Source: Anniella stebbinsi
Lineage: Eukaryota > Chordata > Lepidosauria > Squamata > Anniellidae
DNA length: 64,000 nt
NCBI GenBank assembly: GCA_029215795.1
Contig: JARDYH010000002.1
Coordinates: 366,136,973 to 366,200,972 of the forward strand
Direction of reading: 5' to 3'
Part shown: in pieces, positions 31,331 to 41,133 of the stretch
How the letters are laid out: each line of letters begins with the position of its first letter
Position numbering within the stretch: the first letter of the stretch is position 1
Made by a program: the position numbers and the translations under genes
The notes under the pieces: model-generated
The model's input: only the letters and a program-made list of their open reading frames with translations
What the model was told of the DNA's origin: nothing
Databases searched by the model: none

Positions 31331-32639
31331 TCTCTCTCCCCAAACAAGCCCGAGTCATAAGCCAGGGCTTGTTGTTGTATCCACTGGGACTCCCAGGCTC
31401 CCTCTGGCCCCCTGCATAGGGTTGACCCAGGGCAGGTTAAATGCCCTCGCTTGTCTTAATGCAGCGATGACATTCCTCAATGCCTATGGCACAAATTAAC
31501 ATCATCCAGATGTATTCTGACCCTTTCATGGCCAGCAGAGCCATGGGTCATGGCTTGCCACTCTTCTCTTCTCTCCTCCCCTGCCCACCACCCACTCACT
31601 TTCCACAGAAGGAAGCCTGTCCTCTTAACAGCTTCAGGACAAGCAGAAATTAAGCAGGGGAAACTTTCCCCAGCAGTGTTGGAAGCTTCAGCTGTTGAAT
31701 TTTGACCTGTCATTCAGCTGGTCCCTGCACAGATGCCCTGCCAGAAACAAAGGCCAAACGTTCTGGGGCTCCCAAACATTGTGACTATGATGCATGTGAG
31801 TCCACGTGAGGAAGTGAATAATGCAAAGTAAACCCCTCCCCAAAGCTGGATGCAGACGCAGCCTGCAGTTTCTGAGAGCCTGTCCAGCACTTCACAAAAC
31901 GGTCCTCACACAGAAAGCCGTGCATGTAAAGACCCGCACCCAGGTAGCAGCTCGCTTTCTCTGGCCCAGAGAGTGCAGCAGAGTCCCTTCCTGGGCTTAT
32001 CTGCACATATGGATCACAAAGCCTTAGTGATTAATAAGGCAACCAGCTGTAATTCACTCCAAGATAGGGACGGCAGGCAGCAGTATCATGGTAACTCTCT
32101 ATTAATCAGGGATTTCGGTAACGCTCGCCATTTCCGCATAGTCCGGCAGAGATTAAGCGCCAGCATCCTTTGCGTATATCTGTCTCCGTGTCCGGAGGTT
32201 GCACCTCTCGGCGTCGCCTGTTGCTGGGGGAGGGATGCAAAACCTCTGTTTCAGGCTTTACATGCCAGCAGGAATGAGCTGCAGAAGCTTCTCACTCCTG
32301 GTTCCCCACCAGCCACATCTTACATGTCAACGCCCAAATCCACTTCAAAAGGATGCTCCATCCATCCGAACCAAGATAAGCATCCTTATTCATCAGCAGG
32401 CAGGGCCCTCCTTCGAATTCCCCAAAGGGACACGCCTGTGGCAGGGAAATGCATTCAGCCCTTCATAAACATGACCCCTAAATTAGGGGATACTGTCCCA
32501 GGACAGCCCCCCTCCCCACTTCCGGTGCTGCCTGGGAATGATGGGAGTTACAGTGCCAAGTCATCTGGGGGGCAGAAAGGCTGTCCTGTGCCTTAGCCTA
32601 CAGGCTTTTAAATGCAGGGCAAGGCATTCCTTTTAGGAT
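31331..32639. other. Unique sequence containing a 248-codon open frame
   Basis: A plus-strand frame runs from ATG 31850 to 32596. It has no recognised domain. The last ~60 codons overlap a family G fold-back scrap (about 32515-32565), which argues against a real gene. The segment 32020-32215 is listed separately as a possible conserved element. Confidence 0.25.
32020..32215. other. Candidate conserved non-coding element
   Basis: The block is repeat-free and has GTGATTAATAAGGCAACC, CTCTATTAATCAGGGATTTC and CAGAGATTAAGCGCCAGC. Such paired-type TAAT/GATTA cores are frequent in developmental enhancers. Function is inferred only. Confidence 0.3.
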
Positions 32640-33345
32640 GATGATTTTAATTATTATTGTTGTTGCTGTTGTGTTGTTGTTATTCATTTATTTATAGCCC
32701 ACTCTTCTAGTAAATGTATCCAGAACAGCATACAAGACCCTAACCATAAAAACTATCTAATAAAATTTAAAAATACAACGGACAATATTTGGGGAGAGGG
32801 TGGGGAGAAATGACAAAAAACAATAATACAACCAATAATACTTAAATAAGCCCCACCTAACAACAGTGAGGCTGAAAGAGATGTTAAAATTAGCAGCAAT
32901 AAAACCAGGGTCTACATATTACAAGCCCACCGAATGAATCATAGCTTCAGTTTTGGGTGGAAGAGGCACAAAGAGGGAGCCTGGCCAATTTCAAACCATG
33001 AGAGCATTCCAGAGTTGCAGCCCACTTGCGGAGGACACTTTGGCTCTTACGCTCACTCACCAAATCTCCTGAGATGGCGCTGAGAAAGCAGTCCCCAAAG
33101 ACAAACTGGTCCTAAGCCGTTCAGAGTTTTAAAGACCAGAACTGGCACTTCGGATGGAGCCTGAGAGCAAATGGGAGGCTGATGGAGCTGACGATGGATC
33201 AGTGGTACATGTTCCAATGTGCAAGCACCAGACATCTCTCTGGCTGCTGCATTTTGGACCAATGGAAGCTTCCAGACAGCCTTCAAAGCCAACCCCACAT
33301 AGAGGGCATTAAAACAATGCACTACAATGCTCAGGTTTTACGGAC
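32640..33345 (-). mobile_element. L2-type LINE fragment with ORF2 C-terminus
   Basis: The minus-strand translation shows LYVGLALKAVWKLPLVQNAA (about 33240-33305), then a VLVFKTLNGLGPVCL segment (about 33110-33155). A long 3' region and a TTATTTAT-type tail near 32690 follow. It is frameshifted and dead. Confidence 0.65.
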
Positions 33346-34629
33346 TGGTCTTGGGCATTTCTGTCAACAGATTGATTAGATTCTAATTGTGAATATTATG
33401 CTTTTTTCAGGAATTTGCATTTGTTTTTGTTTTGTTTTGTTAAATTATAAAGTGCTTTGGATATATTATTAGGAAAGTGAGATGGACGTTGTGAAAGAGA
33501 TAAGAAAAAGATTTCAGAAAGCAAGCGAACCCAGAAGGCTGGTGCTATTCCCAAAATGCCAGTCTGGCTCATATAGACTCAGAGAATAGCATTAGCAAGA
33601 TAATCTGTGTTACCGAGCCAATTCGTACTTTAAAGAGATTAAGCAAAGATTTTGGATTGCACATGGTATCAAAAAAAAAAAAAAAAAAAGAGGAGGAGGA
33701 GTGGTTTCATCATGCTTGCCTCTTTTGGCTTTCGAGTCTAAAAAGAAAAACTGAGGTTGAGGAAAAGAGAGAATCGTTTTTAAAAGAACAGGAGAAAGTG
33801 GCATGCTCCAGTCTTCATTCAAGCTCATTTCCTGTGTCCCCTGTGGTCCCTGATCAAACAGTTGCAACAACACCCAGAAAATCCTGTGATGCTGGAATGG
33901 GTATAAACACCACAGGCCAAGATGTCTCTATTATACCCCTTTTGTCTGTCACTAGTCCAAGACAAAGGGCAAACAGACCTGGCTGTTCCTTTCGATTCCG
34001 TCTTGGCCAGATGTGACCTGGGCATCCACTGCAGAAGGGACCACGGTTGGCTCCCAAAAGGGATCCAGGCAAGAATCTTACAGCAGGAGGACGGAGGATG
34101 CCAGCAAAAGCTCTACCATCCAAGTACAAAGCCCACTCATGTGGCTCAGGGCAGCAGCCCAAGGGCTTCGTATTCTGACCCACCAAACTGAATACAGACC
34201 AGGCCAGCAGCTAGGGACATGACACACAGAACTGTGCTCATTTTGCAGTTCTAGGAAGGCAGGGGAAGAAAGAAGTTCATTGAGCCCCTCGTGGGAGTCC
34301 TCCCTGGCGGCAGGGCTGTATTTCGCTTGGAGGGTCACCAGCTACACATGTCTGCCCTAAAATGAGGTCCCTGAACCTTTGCCTTGCATTTTTTTTCCTA
34401 ATATATTTGCTAAGTCCGTTATAAAAGCCCAACGAGAAGGCAGCCTTCTGTTTCTCGTGGCATTGCTTGGGCAATTCACCCAGTTCTGTAAGCTAGGCTC
34501 AAGAAACCAGACATTCCTGCCCTCTGCCAGAAACCTAAACCAGCCCTTACTACACCCTTTTTGTCTCATGGGCCCTCCCATAGCCTGGAGAAGATGAGCT
34601 CTGTGAAACCCAAAAACCTGCACATCCTC
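33346..34629. other. Unique sequence, no gene seen
   Basis: An A19 run at 33671-33689 is preceded by unique DNA without a recognisable retrogene. Confidence 0.35.
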
Positions 34630-34949
34630 TAGGCTGTCCAGATAAAATCCAGGTCAGGGCTCATGTAACTTTAACAGTTGTAGAGAAAAGGGAATTTCAG
34701 CCAGTGTCATTTGTAGGCAATTAATTCCTGGTGAAATTCCCCCTTCATCACAACAGTTAAAGGTGCATGCAATATACTAGAGTGACCAGATACAAAAGAA
34801 GGCAGGGCCCCTGCAACTTTAACAATTGTGATGAAGAGGGAATTTCACAAGGAACTAATTGCCTACAAATGACACTGGCTGAAATTCCCTTTTTTCTACA
34901 ACTGTTAAAGTTACATGAGCCCTGACCTGGATTTTATCTGGTCACCCTA
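34630..34949. mobile_element. hAT-like MITE, family D, complete, with 8-bp duplication
   Basis: This 320-bp fold-back element begins TAGGCTGTCCAGATAAAATC and ends ATTTTATCTGGTCACCCTA. It is flanked on both sides by ACATCCTC (34622-34629 and 34950-34957). The two halves are near-perfect inverted copies. The 8-bp duplication and TAGGG-type ends fit the hAT superfamily. There is no coding capacity. Confidence 0.9.
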
Positions 34950-35220
34950 ACATCCTCCCTAAGCTACTGGTCAATTCTGCAGAGAATTTCACTCTGCAGA
35001 TGGTTGCACCACCATTCTAGAGGACAGAAATATAAACTGGGCCTAGTTTGAGTGAGTGAATGTTGATCTGTAAAATACTACCCTTTGCTTCTGTAGATCT
35101 TCGCTTGGTCTGCTTTATATTCCCCATGGCCAGTTGAGAGGTGAGTGAAAGAAGGCCCTGAATGAATGCTGAGAGAATATGACAGAGAAAGTAGTTAATG
35201 TGTAACGGGTGGAGTTGGTG

Positions 35221-35540
35221 TAGGGTGACCATATGAAAAGGAGGACAGGGCTCCTGTATCTTTAATAATCACATAGAAAAGGGAATTTCAACAGGTGTCA
35301 TTTGTATGCTTGCAGCACCTGATGAAATTCCCTCTTCATCACAACAGTTAAATCTGCAGGAGCTATACTAGAGTGACCAGATACAAAAGAGGGCAGGGCT
35401 CCTGCAGCTTTAACTGTTGTGATGAAGAGGGGATTTCACCAGATACTGCATGCATACAAATGACACCTGCTAAAATTCCCTTTTCTATGCGACTGTTAAA
35501 GATACAGGAGCCCGTTCGTCCCTTTTGTATGGTCACTCTA
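35221..35540. mobile_element. hAT-like MITE, family D, complete
   Basis: This 320-bp element runs from TAGGGTGACCATATGAAAAG to TTGTATGGTCACTCTA. The flanks AGTTGGTG (35213-35220) and AGTTGATG (35541-35548) match at 7 of 8 positions. Halves are inverted as at 34630. Confidence 0.88.
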
Positions 35541-35546
35541 AGTTGA

Positions 35547-35745
35547 TGGGGCTTTGTCTCAGTGGGTGGAGCTCCTGCTTGGCATGCAGAAGGTCCCAGG
35601 TTTGATCCCCGGCAGCAGCATCTCCAGGGAGGGCTGAGAAAGAATCCTGCCTGAAACCCTGGAGCGCTGTCACTCCCAGTCAATGTCGACAAGACTTGGC
35701 TAGATGGACCCAGGGTCTGACTCAGGATAAGGCGGCTTCCTGCAT
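35547..35745 (+). mobile_element. tRNA-derived SINE, nearly full length
   Basis: The tRNA-like head carries GGAGCTCCTGCTTGGCATGC and the B box GGTTTGATCCC. The body follows with a CCTGAAACCCTGGAGCGCTG stretch and the typical end GACTCAGGATAAGGCGGC. Confidence 0.7.
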
Positions 35746-35879
35746 CGGAGGCAAGCAGAAAAGTCAAGCAAAGACAAAACCAGGAGACAGGAGCTGCAGA
35801 CTGAGCAGCCAGAACATCAGGGCCACGGGAAAAGCAAAAACGAGTTGAGCTGATGTGGTGCAGAGGCCAGGCAGAAGGG

Positions 35880-36035
35880 GAGGGACCATCGCTCGCTCTG
35901 TGGTGGCAAAGTGCAAGCTTGGCATAAAGAAGATCCCAGATTCAGACTGGGCAGAAGGACTGGGGAAGCTGTTCACTGAATGAGCCAGGCAAGATGGACC
36001 CATCGCCGGCTGTGTAGATGGCAGCTTCCTATGTC
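35880..36035 (+). mobile_element. tRNA-derived SINE, degenerate copy
   Basis: GCAAGCTTGGCATAAAGAAG and a B-box-like AGATTCAGACT are followed by GATGGACCCATCGCCGGC and GCAGCTTCCTATGT. It is a decayed sister of the copy at 35547. Confidence 0.5.
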
Positions 36036-36165
36036 CACAGGGGAGCACATGCACTGCCATTGTATTTGAAGTATGCATGGGCTGGACAGGTGCCCGCCAG
36101 GTGTTCTCAGCTACACACCTTAGTGTTCCTGATCACTGGCCATGCAGGCTGATGGGAGTTGAAGG

Positions 36166-36292
36166 CCATAGAATCATAGAGTAGTAGAGTTGGAGGGGGC
36201 CTCTAAGGCCATGGAGTCCCAACCCCCTGCTCAATGCAGGGATCCACCTTAAAGCATCCCTGACAGGTGGCTGTCCAGTTCAAAGCATCTGA
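36166..36292 (-). mobile_element. CR1-type LINE 3' end
   Basis: It shows CATAGAATCATAGAGTAGTA, then GGCCTCTAAGGCCATGGAG and CCTTAAAGCATCCCTGACAG, which is the CR1 tail read backwards. Confidence 0.75.
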
Positions 36293-36660
36293 AGGTCACC
36301 ATCTGGGGGAAGGGTGACTTTGTCAACAGAAAGAAACTGGGTGTGGGTGTTTGCTCAGCTGGTGGCCCTCTGCCCATGGATCCTCGTGAAGTGGCAGCGC
36401 TCTAAAGTGTCTGGATTGTACCAAGCCAAGGTGAGCAACCTGCTCTCCCATGCAGTCCGGCGTGCTGTTGCTCCCCTGTCTCTCCTCAGATCCAATAAAA
36501 CTAAGGTCTCCATTCATTATAGGAGCACGTATTGAAACTGAAAAATATGGACCTGTCTTCCTTGAGCTCCTCCCTTCACATTCTTACTTGTACCATCCCT
36601 GCCTCCTTCTTGCTGGCTTCTACCTGCTCTGCTCCAAGCAAGAGGCATTGGCCAAAACCA

Positions 36661-36699
<39 letters not shown>

Positions 36700-36845
36700 C
36701 ATTCACTAAGTTCCTGCCTCTATCCTCTCACCTCCATTCTTCACAGCATCAGCTGCTTGCTATTCTACCCATATGCCTTTTGCTGGCTCTGTGCTGTGGC
36801 TTTTAATCCCTTTCTCCTTCTCTCCAGTCCAGTCATGCAGGTCTG
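36293..36845. other. Unique sequence with CT array
   Basis: A (CT)n array lies at 36664-36697. No gene is seen. Confidence 0.35.
36664..36697. repeat. (CT)n microsatellite
   Basis: About 17 CT units. Confidence 0.95.
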
Positions 36846-37255
36846 CAGGGCCGTGCAGAGCTGGTCATATGCGCAGGCCAGATGGGAAGTGTGTGCCCCC
36901 CCCATTTCAAAAAAAGGAGGACAACATGGCCACCCCAAAGGGGCCATGTGCCCACCAACATGGCTGTTCTACATAACACCTTCATATTAAACCTGTTCTA
37001 CAACACCTCAAGGCACATATATCCCCGCCCCGCATGCGGCATATGGCCCCCTGGAGCTTGTAGTCTGACCGTGGTATTCATGACGGACGGCTTCTTGGCT
37101 GTTTCCGCAAGGCGGGCTCCTCGCTTCTTGATGGGCCACTTACACTACGGAAGCAGTAGCATAAGCTGGGGGGGACCTCCTCGGAGGAGTGTCCCCCTCA
37201 AAATCGTGGGCCCCGGGTCAACTGGCCCTACTGGCCTCCCCTCTGCAAGGCCATG
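36846..37255 (+). mobile_element. hAT-type MITE, family H copy 1, with 8-bp duplication
   Basis: It starts CAGGGCCGTGCAGAG and ends CTCTGCAAGGCCATG. The 8-bp direct repeat CAGGTCTG flanks it (36838-36845 and 37256-37263). The reverse copy at 50930-51309 shares most of the body. The CAGGG ends and 8-bp duplication are hAT hallmarks. No transposase is encoded. Confidence 0.92.
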
Positions 37256-37386
37256 CAGGTCTGTCACCTGGTCACTCCACCTCCACATTTATGTCCTTTG
37301 CTGTGCTACTCTTCCCTGTCCACCTTACCTGGAACAGCTCCCCTCCTTTGCTCAAAAATCACACTTCTCCTGCTTCTCCTGGACCC

Positions 37387-37540
37387 TCATAGAATCATGG
37401 AATAATAGAGATGGAAGGGGCCTCTAACGCCATTGAGTCCAACCCCCTGATCAATGCAGGAATCCACCTTAAAGCATCCCTGACAGATGGTTGTCCAGCT
37501 GCCTCTTGAATGCCTCTAATGTGGGAGAGCCAACCACCAC
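37387..37540 (-). mobile_element. CR1-type LINE 3' end
   Basis: CATAGAATCATGGAATAATA leads into GTCCAACCCCCTGATCAATG and GTCCAGCTGCCTCTTGAATG. A CAC array (37533-37549) marks its break. Confidence 0.75.
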
Positions 37541-37556
37541 CACCACCACTCGTGTC

Positions 37557-38053
37557 CTTACCTGCTGGCGTCCCGCGCTGCCCTCCGTTGCTTCCGTACT
37601 ATTGAGAAACAGGCCTTGCAGCCTGTTCCACAGTACAGAGACGGCATGCCAAATGATGACGTCGCGTGCCGGTGCTCTACTGTGGAACAGGCCACAAAGC
37701 CTGTTTATCAGTAGTACAGAAGCAGCGGGCGGCAGTGAGGAGGCAGCAGGTAAGGAGAGTCAGTGGGGGGAGGGAGGGAGGGAGGGGGAGGTCCCCACTC
37801 ATCCCCCACCATGTTTTCCCCATAGACTTACATTGGGGGAAAGCTTTCTTTCCCCCAATGCAAGCCTATGGTGAAAACACGTAAAATGGAGGTCCGATTT
37901 TCCGATTTTTTTCTGATTAAAATTGGAGACAAAAATATCAGATCGGAAAAAATCAGATCTCCAAATTTTTGTATCGGAATCGGTATCGGATGTCCGATAT
38001 CTTCCGGTTTTAATCAGAATCAGATATCGGATCTGATACAATGCACATCCCTA
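37557..38053 (-). mobile_element. Partial palindromic hAT-type element, relative of 41134-42700
   Basis: The right end is GCACATCCCTA, the same terminal inverted repeat as the element at 41134. A long fold-back (37557-37754) opens with CTTACCTGCTG, closes with CAGCAGGTAAG and has TGATGACGTCG at its centre. A second hairpin, CCCCATAGACTTACATTGG, follows near 37817. The order is reversed relative to 41134, so it lies in the opposite orientation, and one terminus is missing. Confidence 0.75.
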
Positions 38054-38689
38054 CAACTTACCCATCAAAAATAATATGCAGAGGACTCTGTTAATAAATG
38101 GTCAAGGGTCACCTAACACAGCCTACCCCAAATTGGTGTCCTGGGAATTATGGGAGTTGCACTCCAACACATCTGGAGGACACCAGGTTGGGGAACGTTG
38201 ACCTACAAGCTTTGAACCAACATCTCAAAGGCTCTGAGGTTGTGGGGCGAGGGTGTGCCACAGGGAGAAGGTTTGGAGGGGTCTGCTGAAGACGTGAATG
38301 TCCACTCTCACTTTCCTTCTGCCAGGGACATAAGCCCTGAGGGTTCAGGCGCACATTGGCAACAATCCTGCACAGTGACCATGCACAACAGTGGCAGCCA
38401 TCAACGGGACTTACAGCCCTTCAATGGAGCCCAGAACTGTAGCCATTGTCACAAAAGATGCAGCCCACCCTGCAATGTCTCTGGGATGAACCCTACTGAA
38501 ATCTCCACCCATGCGTTGTTGCTCAGCTCAGTCCACGGTGACTTGCATGGGAGATATGGCACTCGCTGAATGTAGCAAAGCAAAGGTGCCATCCCAGAAC
38601 TATTCCCACAGAAGTAGCACGAAATTCCTAGTTTCTGGAGCAAGATGTTTTCCAACTCATGTTAATGAACTCCACAACCCTCAAAACAT
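38054..38689. other. Unique sequence with a family G scrap
   Basis: AATTATGGGAGTTGCACTCC and CATCTGGAGGACACC (about 38146-38190) belong to the fold-back family G. The rest is unique. Confidence 0.4.
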
Positions 38690-38762
38690 TTCTTTATTTT
38701 ATTTATTACATTTCTAATCCACCCAATAACTAACGCTCTCTGGGCAGATAACAAAACATCAA
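38690..38762 (-). mobile_element. LINE 3' tail (CCCAGAGAG type)
   Basis: Reverse of the tail seen at 3370-3411: a TTTATTTATTACATTTCTAA stretch, then GCTCTCTGGGCAGATA. Confidence 0.5.
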
Positions 38763-38984
38763 TACTCCCTTTTCTAATGCCAGCTTATTCCTGCCAGCAT
38801 TCCGAGTCCCCATTTTGAGGTGATAAAGGAAAATAAAAAGGCCTTCTCCAGCGCAGGAATTCTGCTACTCTGCCATAAAAGAAGGATAAAGTGAAGCAAA
38901 AATTGCAAGCATCCCACAGAGTGTGGGATTTTCCTCTATGCTTGTGGCTGTGTCTCTTTTCTGCTGCTTTGTAGTACATGTAAA

Positions 38985-39070
38985 TCAGTTTTATATATTT
39001 CATATTGTTTGTATTGATGTTGTTCCCCGCCTCGATCCAGAGGGAGAGGCGGGTAAGAAATAAATAAATA

Positions 39071-39071
<1 letters not shown>
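38985..39071 (+). mobile_element. L2-type LINE 3' end
   Basis: GTTCCCCGCCTCGATCCAGA and GGGAGAGGCGGGTAAGAAAT are followed by an ATT array. Only the 3' UTR is present. Confidence 0.8.

Positions 39072-39101
<30 letters not shown>
39072..39101. repeat. (ATT)n microsatellite at L2 tail
   Basis: Ten ATT units. Confidence 0.95.
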
Positions 39102-39795
39102 GACTGTCGGTAAAGAATGTTTTCCTTTTTTCTACTTGCCTTTGAAGACACCACTCATAATACATAAAAACTCACTGTGAAGTGCTGCAGGTGGGCCTTT
39201 GAAGGAAAAATTGATATTTCCTTTCTCTCATTCATTGTGTGCATGGCATCGATGTATGTGCATAATGCTTTCTCCACGCAGACGTGACTGTAAGGTATAA
39301 CTTTGGATTCAGTGTCTCCTTTTGGAAGAGCCCAGGACTTACTTCCAGATTATATGCAAAACAAACAAACACCCCACCTTCATTTAAATGCAAGAATAAA
39401 CCTACAGGGCAAAAATGAACAAATGGAACATAAGGCCTGATGCAGCATTCTGCCAGAGGTGCAGAGACTTACGATAGGTGCTCAGGACTCCACCACCCAC
39501 AAGGCCTCCATGCTGGAGGGAACATTGCACTCATGGTCTTTTGTTTACGTGGAGCTGCTCTCCATGCAAGTGACTGGGGGCCGAATGCACACATACACAC
39601 GCACACACGCACACGCACACTCAAGCACTGCTCAGGACTCTGCATCATTCCAACAGTCTTGGTGTAAGGTTTGTCAGGAGCCTGCGACAACTACAGGCAG
39701 CCGTTTTGGTGATGTGAGTCACACTGCAAAAGAATTCTGCTTTCAGCTCTGGCACAATTAAAGCCCTTCACGTCCACTGCCTCAGTATTCCTTAC
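39102..39795. other. Unique sequence with CA-rich array
   Basis: An imperfect (CA)n/(CACACG) array lies at 39587-39620. No gene is seen. Confidence 0.35.
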
Positions 39796-39945
39796 CACAA
39801 GTTAGGTCCATCTTACTCTCATCCCCATATTGCAGACCAGAAACTGAGGCTGCAACTACAGTCACTTCTGACGTGATTAAGGGATCACCTGGAAAATGTG
39901 TGGCTGAGTAAGATTTGAATCTGGGACTTCCGAATCCATGCTTTT
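39796..39945 (-). mobile_element. Possible decayed SINE (MIR/tRNA type)
   Basis: CCATATTGCAGACCAGAAAC followed by TGAGGCTGCAACTACAGTCA and GAGTAAGATTTGAATCTGGG reads like an old SINE on the minus strand, with a weak B box. Confidence 0.4.
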
Positions 39946-40803
39946 AGTTAGCACTGCATGGGACCAGTTCTCAGTGTAACACCCTCCACATGCTCCAGTT
40001 GTCCCTATTTGTCAAGGTTAGTCTGGATTAGTCCCTGTTTTCAGGTCCTTGCACCTGTCCCTATTTTTGCCTTTTGCAGTGCCTCATTACTTTTTTTTAA
40101 TGTGCAACTTTCTTTACAGCTGCCATTCTCCTTGGTCCCCTGCCACCCCAGAGTCTCCAGAACTCAGTGTGGGAACTGGATGCATCATCGCCTCTCGTGT
40201 CTAGGCATGTGCATGACATGGGACGCACAACCTGCCATTTTGCACACTGCAGCTGCAGAGCTATATTTCACACTGGTGAACTGACAACCTATTGTAAGGA
40301 CAATTGCATTTTCCCCCTAATACATCTTCTTAAAAAGAACAAATCCAGCCCCACCCAGGGTTTTAAATCAGTGGAAGATGAGCAATTGCAGAGTCCATGT
40401 ATCCACCATGCCCCAAGTGGGGTTGAGGCTTCAGCAGTGTGTAACTGCAGGGAGAGGTGCGGGAGGATTCCTCCTTGGCACTGAGGTCAGAGATACTAAA
40501 GCTTGCCTGTGTTTTTGTTCCTGCCACACCGGCGGGTTCCCACTCCAGAGCAGAAGATCTTGCTGGAGACAGAGCTTTTGGCCCAAACAGATGGACTCGT
40601 TGGTGACAACCATCAGCTCTTGGACTTCAACTTTCCTGGATCTTTCCCATTGGGGCCTGATTCTGGAACTGCCTGTGACTCAGTGCTGGCATGAATCAGG
40701 GCTCTCACCTCAACACTAGCCCAGGGCCTAGCAAAGCCTTGCATGGAAGCCCTGGGAAGTATTAGTACGTGCTCTCCTCCCCACTCATGTCTAGTCTGGT
40801 GAT
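39946..40803. other. Unique sequence, no gene seen
   Basis: Nothing recognised. Confidence 0.35.
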
Positions 40804-41133
40804 TAGGGCCTCATCTACAAGAATTGTAGGGCCTCATCTACAATATGCGATTATGCGCATATTCGCAGAAGCGCATTTACGCCTAATACCTCTGTACCAG
40901 AGCCGGCGAAGCGCATTACTGGCGACCGAAACGCGATTTAAACTGTTGACATGCGGAGAATCGCTTGTTCACATAGTCAAAATGCGCTTTAACAGCCGGA
41001 GCAAAATAAAACTCGCTATTTAACGCGCATTTGATAATGCGCATAATTGGAGAGAAAACACGCCTCTACGCCCGATTTGCGCTCCGTTCTTGTAGAGGTA
41101 AAATTTTTAATGTGCCTTGAAAGAGCTTTAAAT

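Noticed and set aside
33420..33689. Processed retrogene ending in an A19 run
   Set aside because: The upstream 250 bp has no protein-like frame and no target duplication that I can see.
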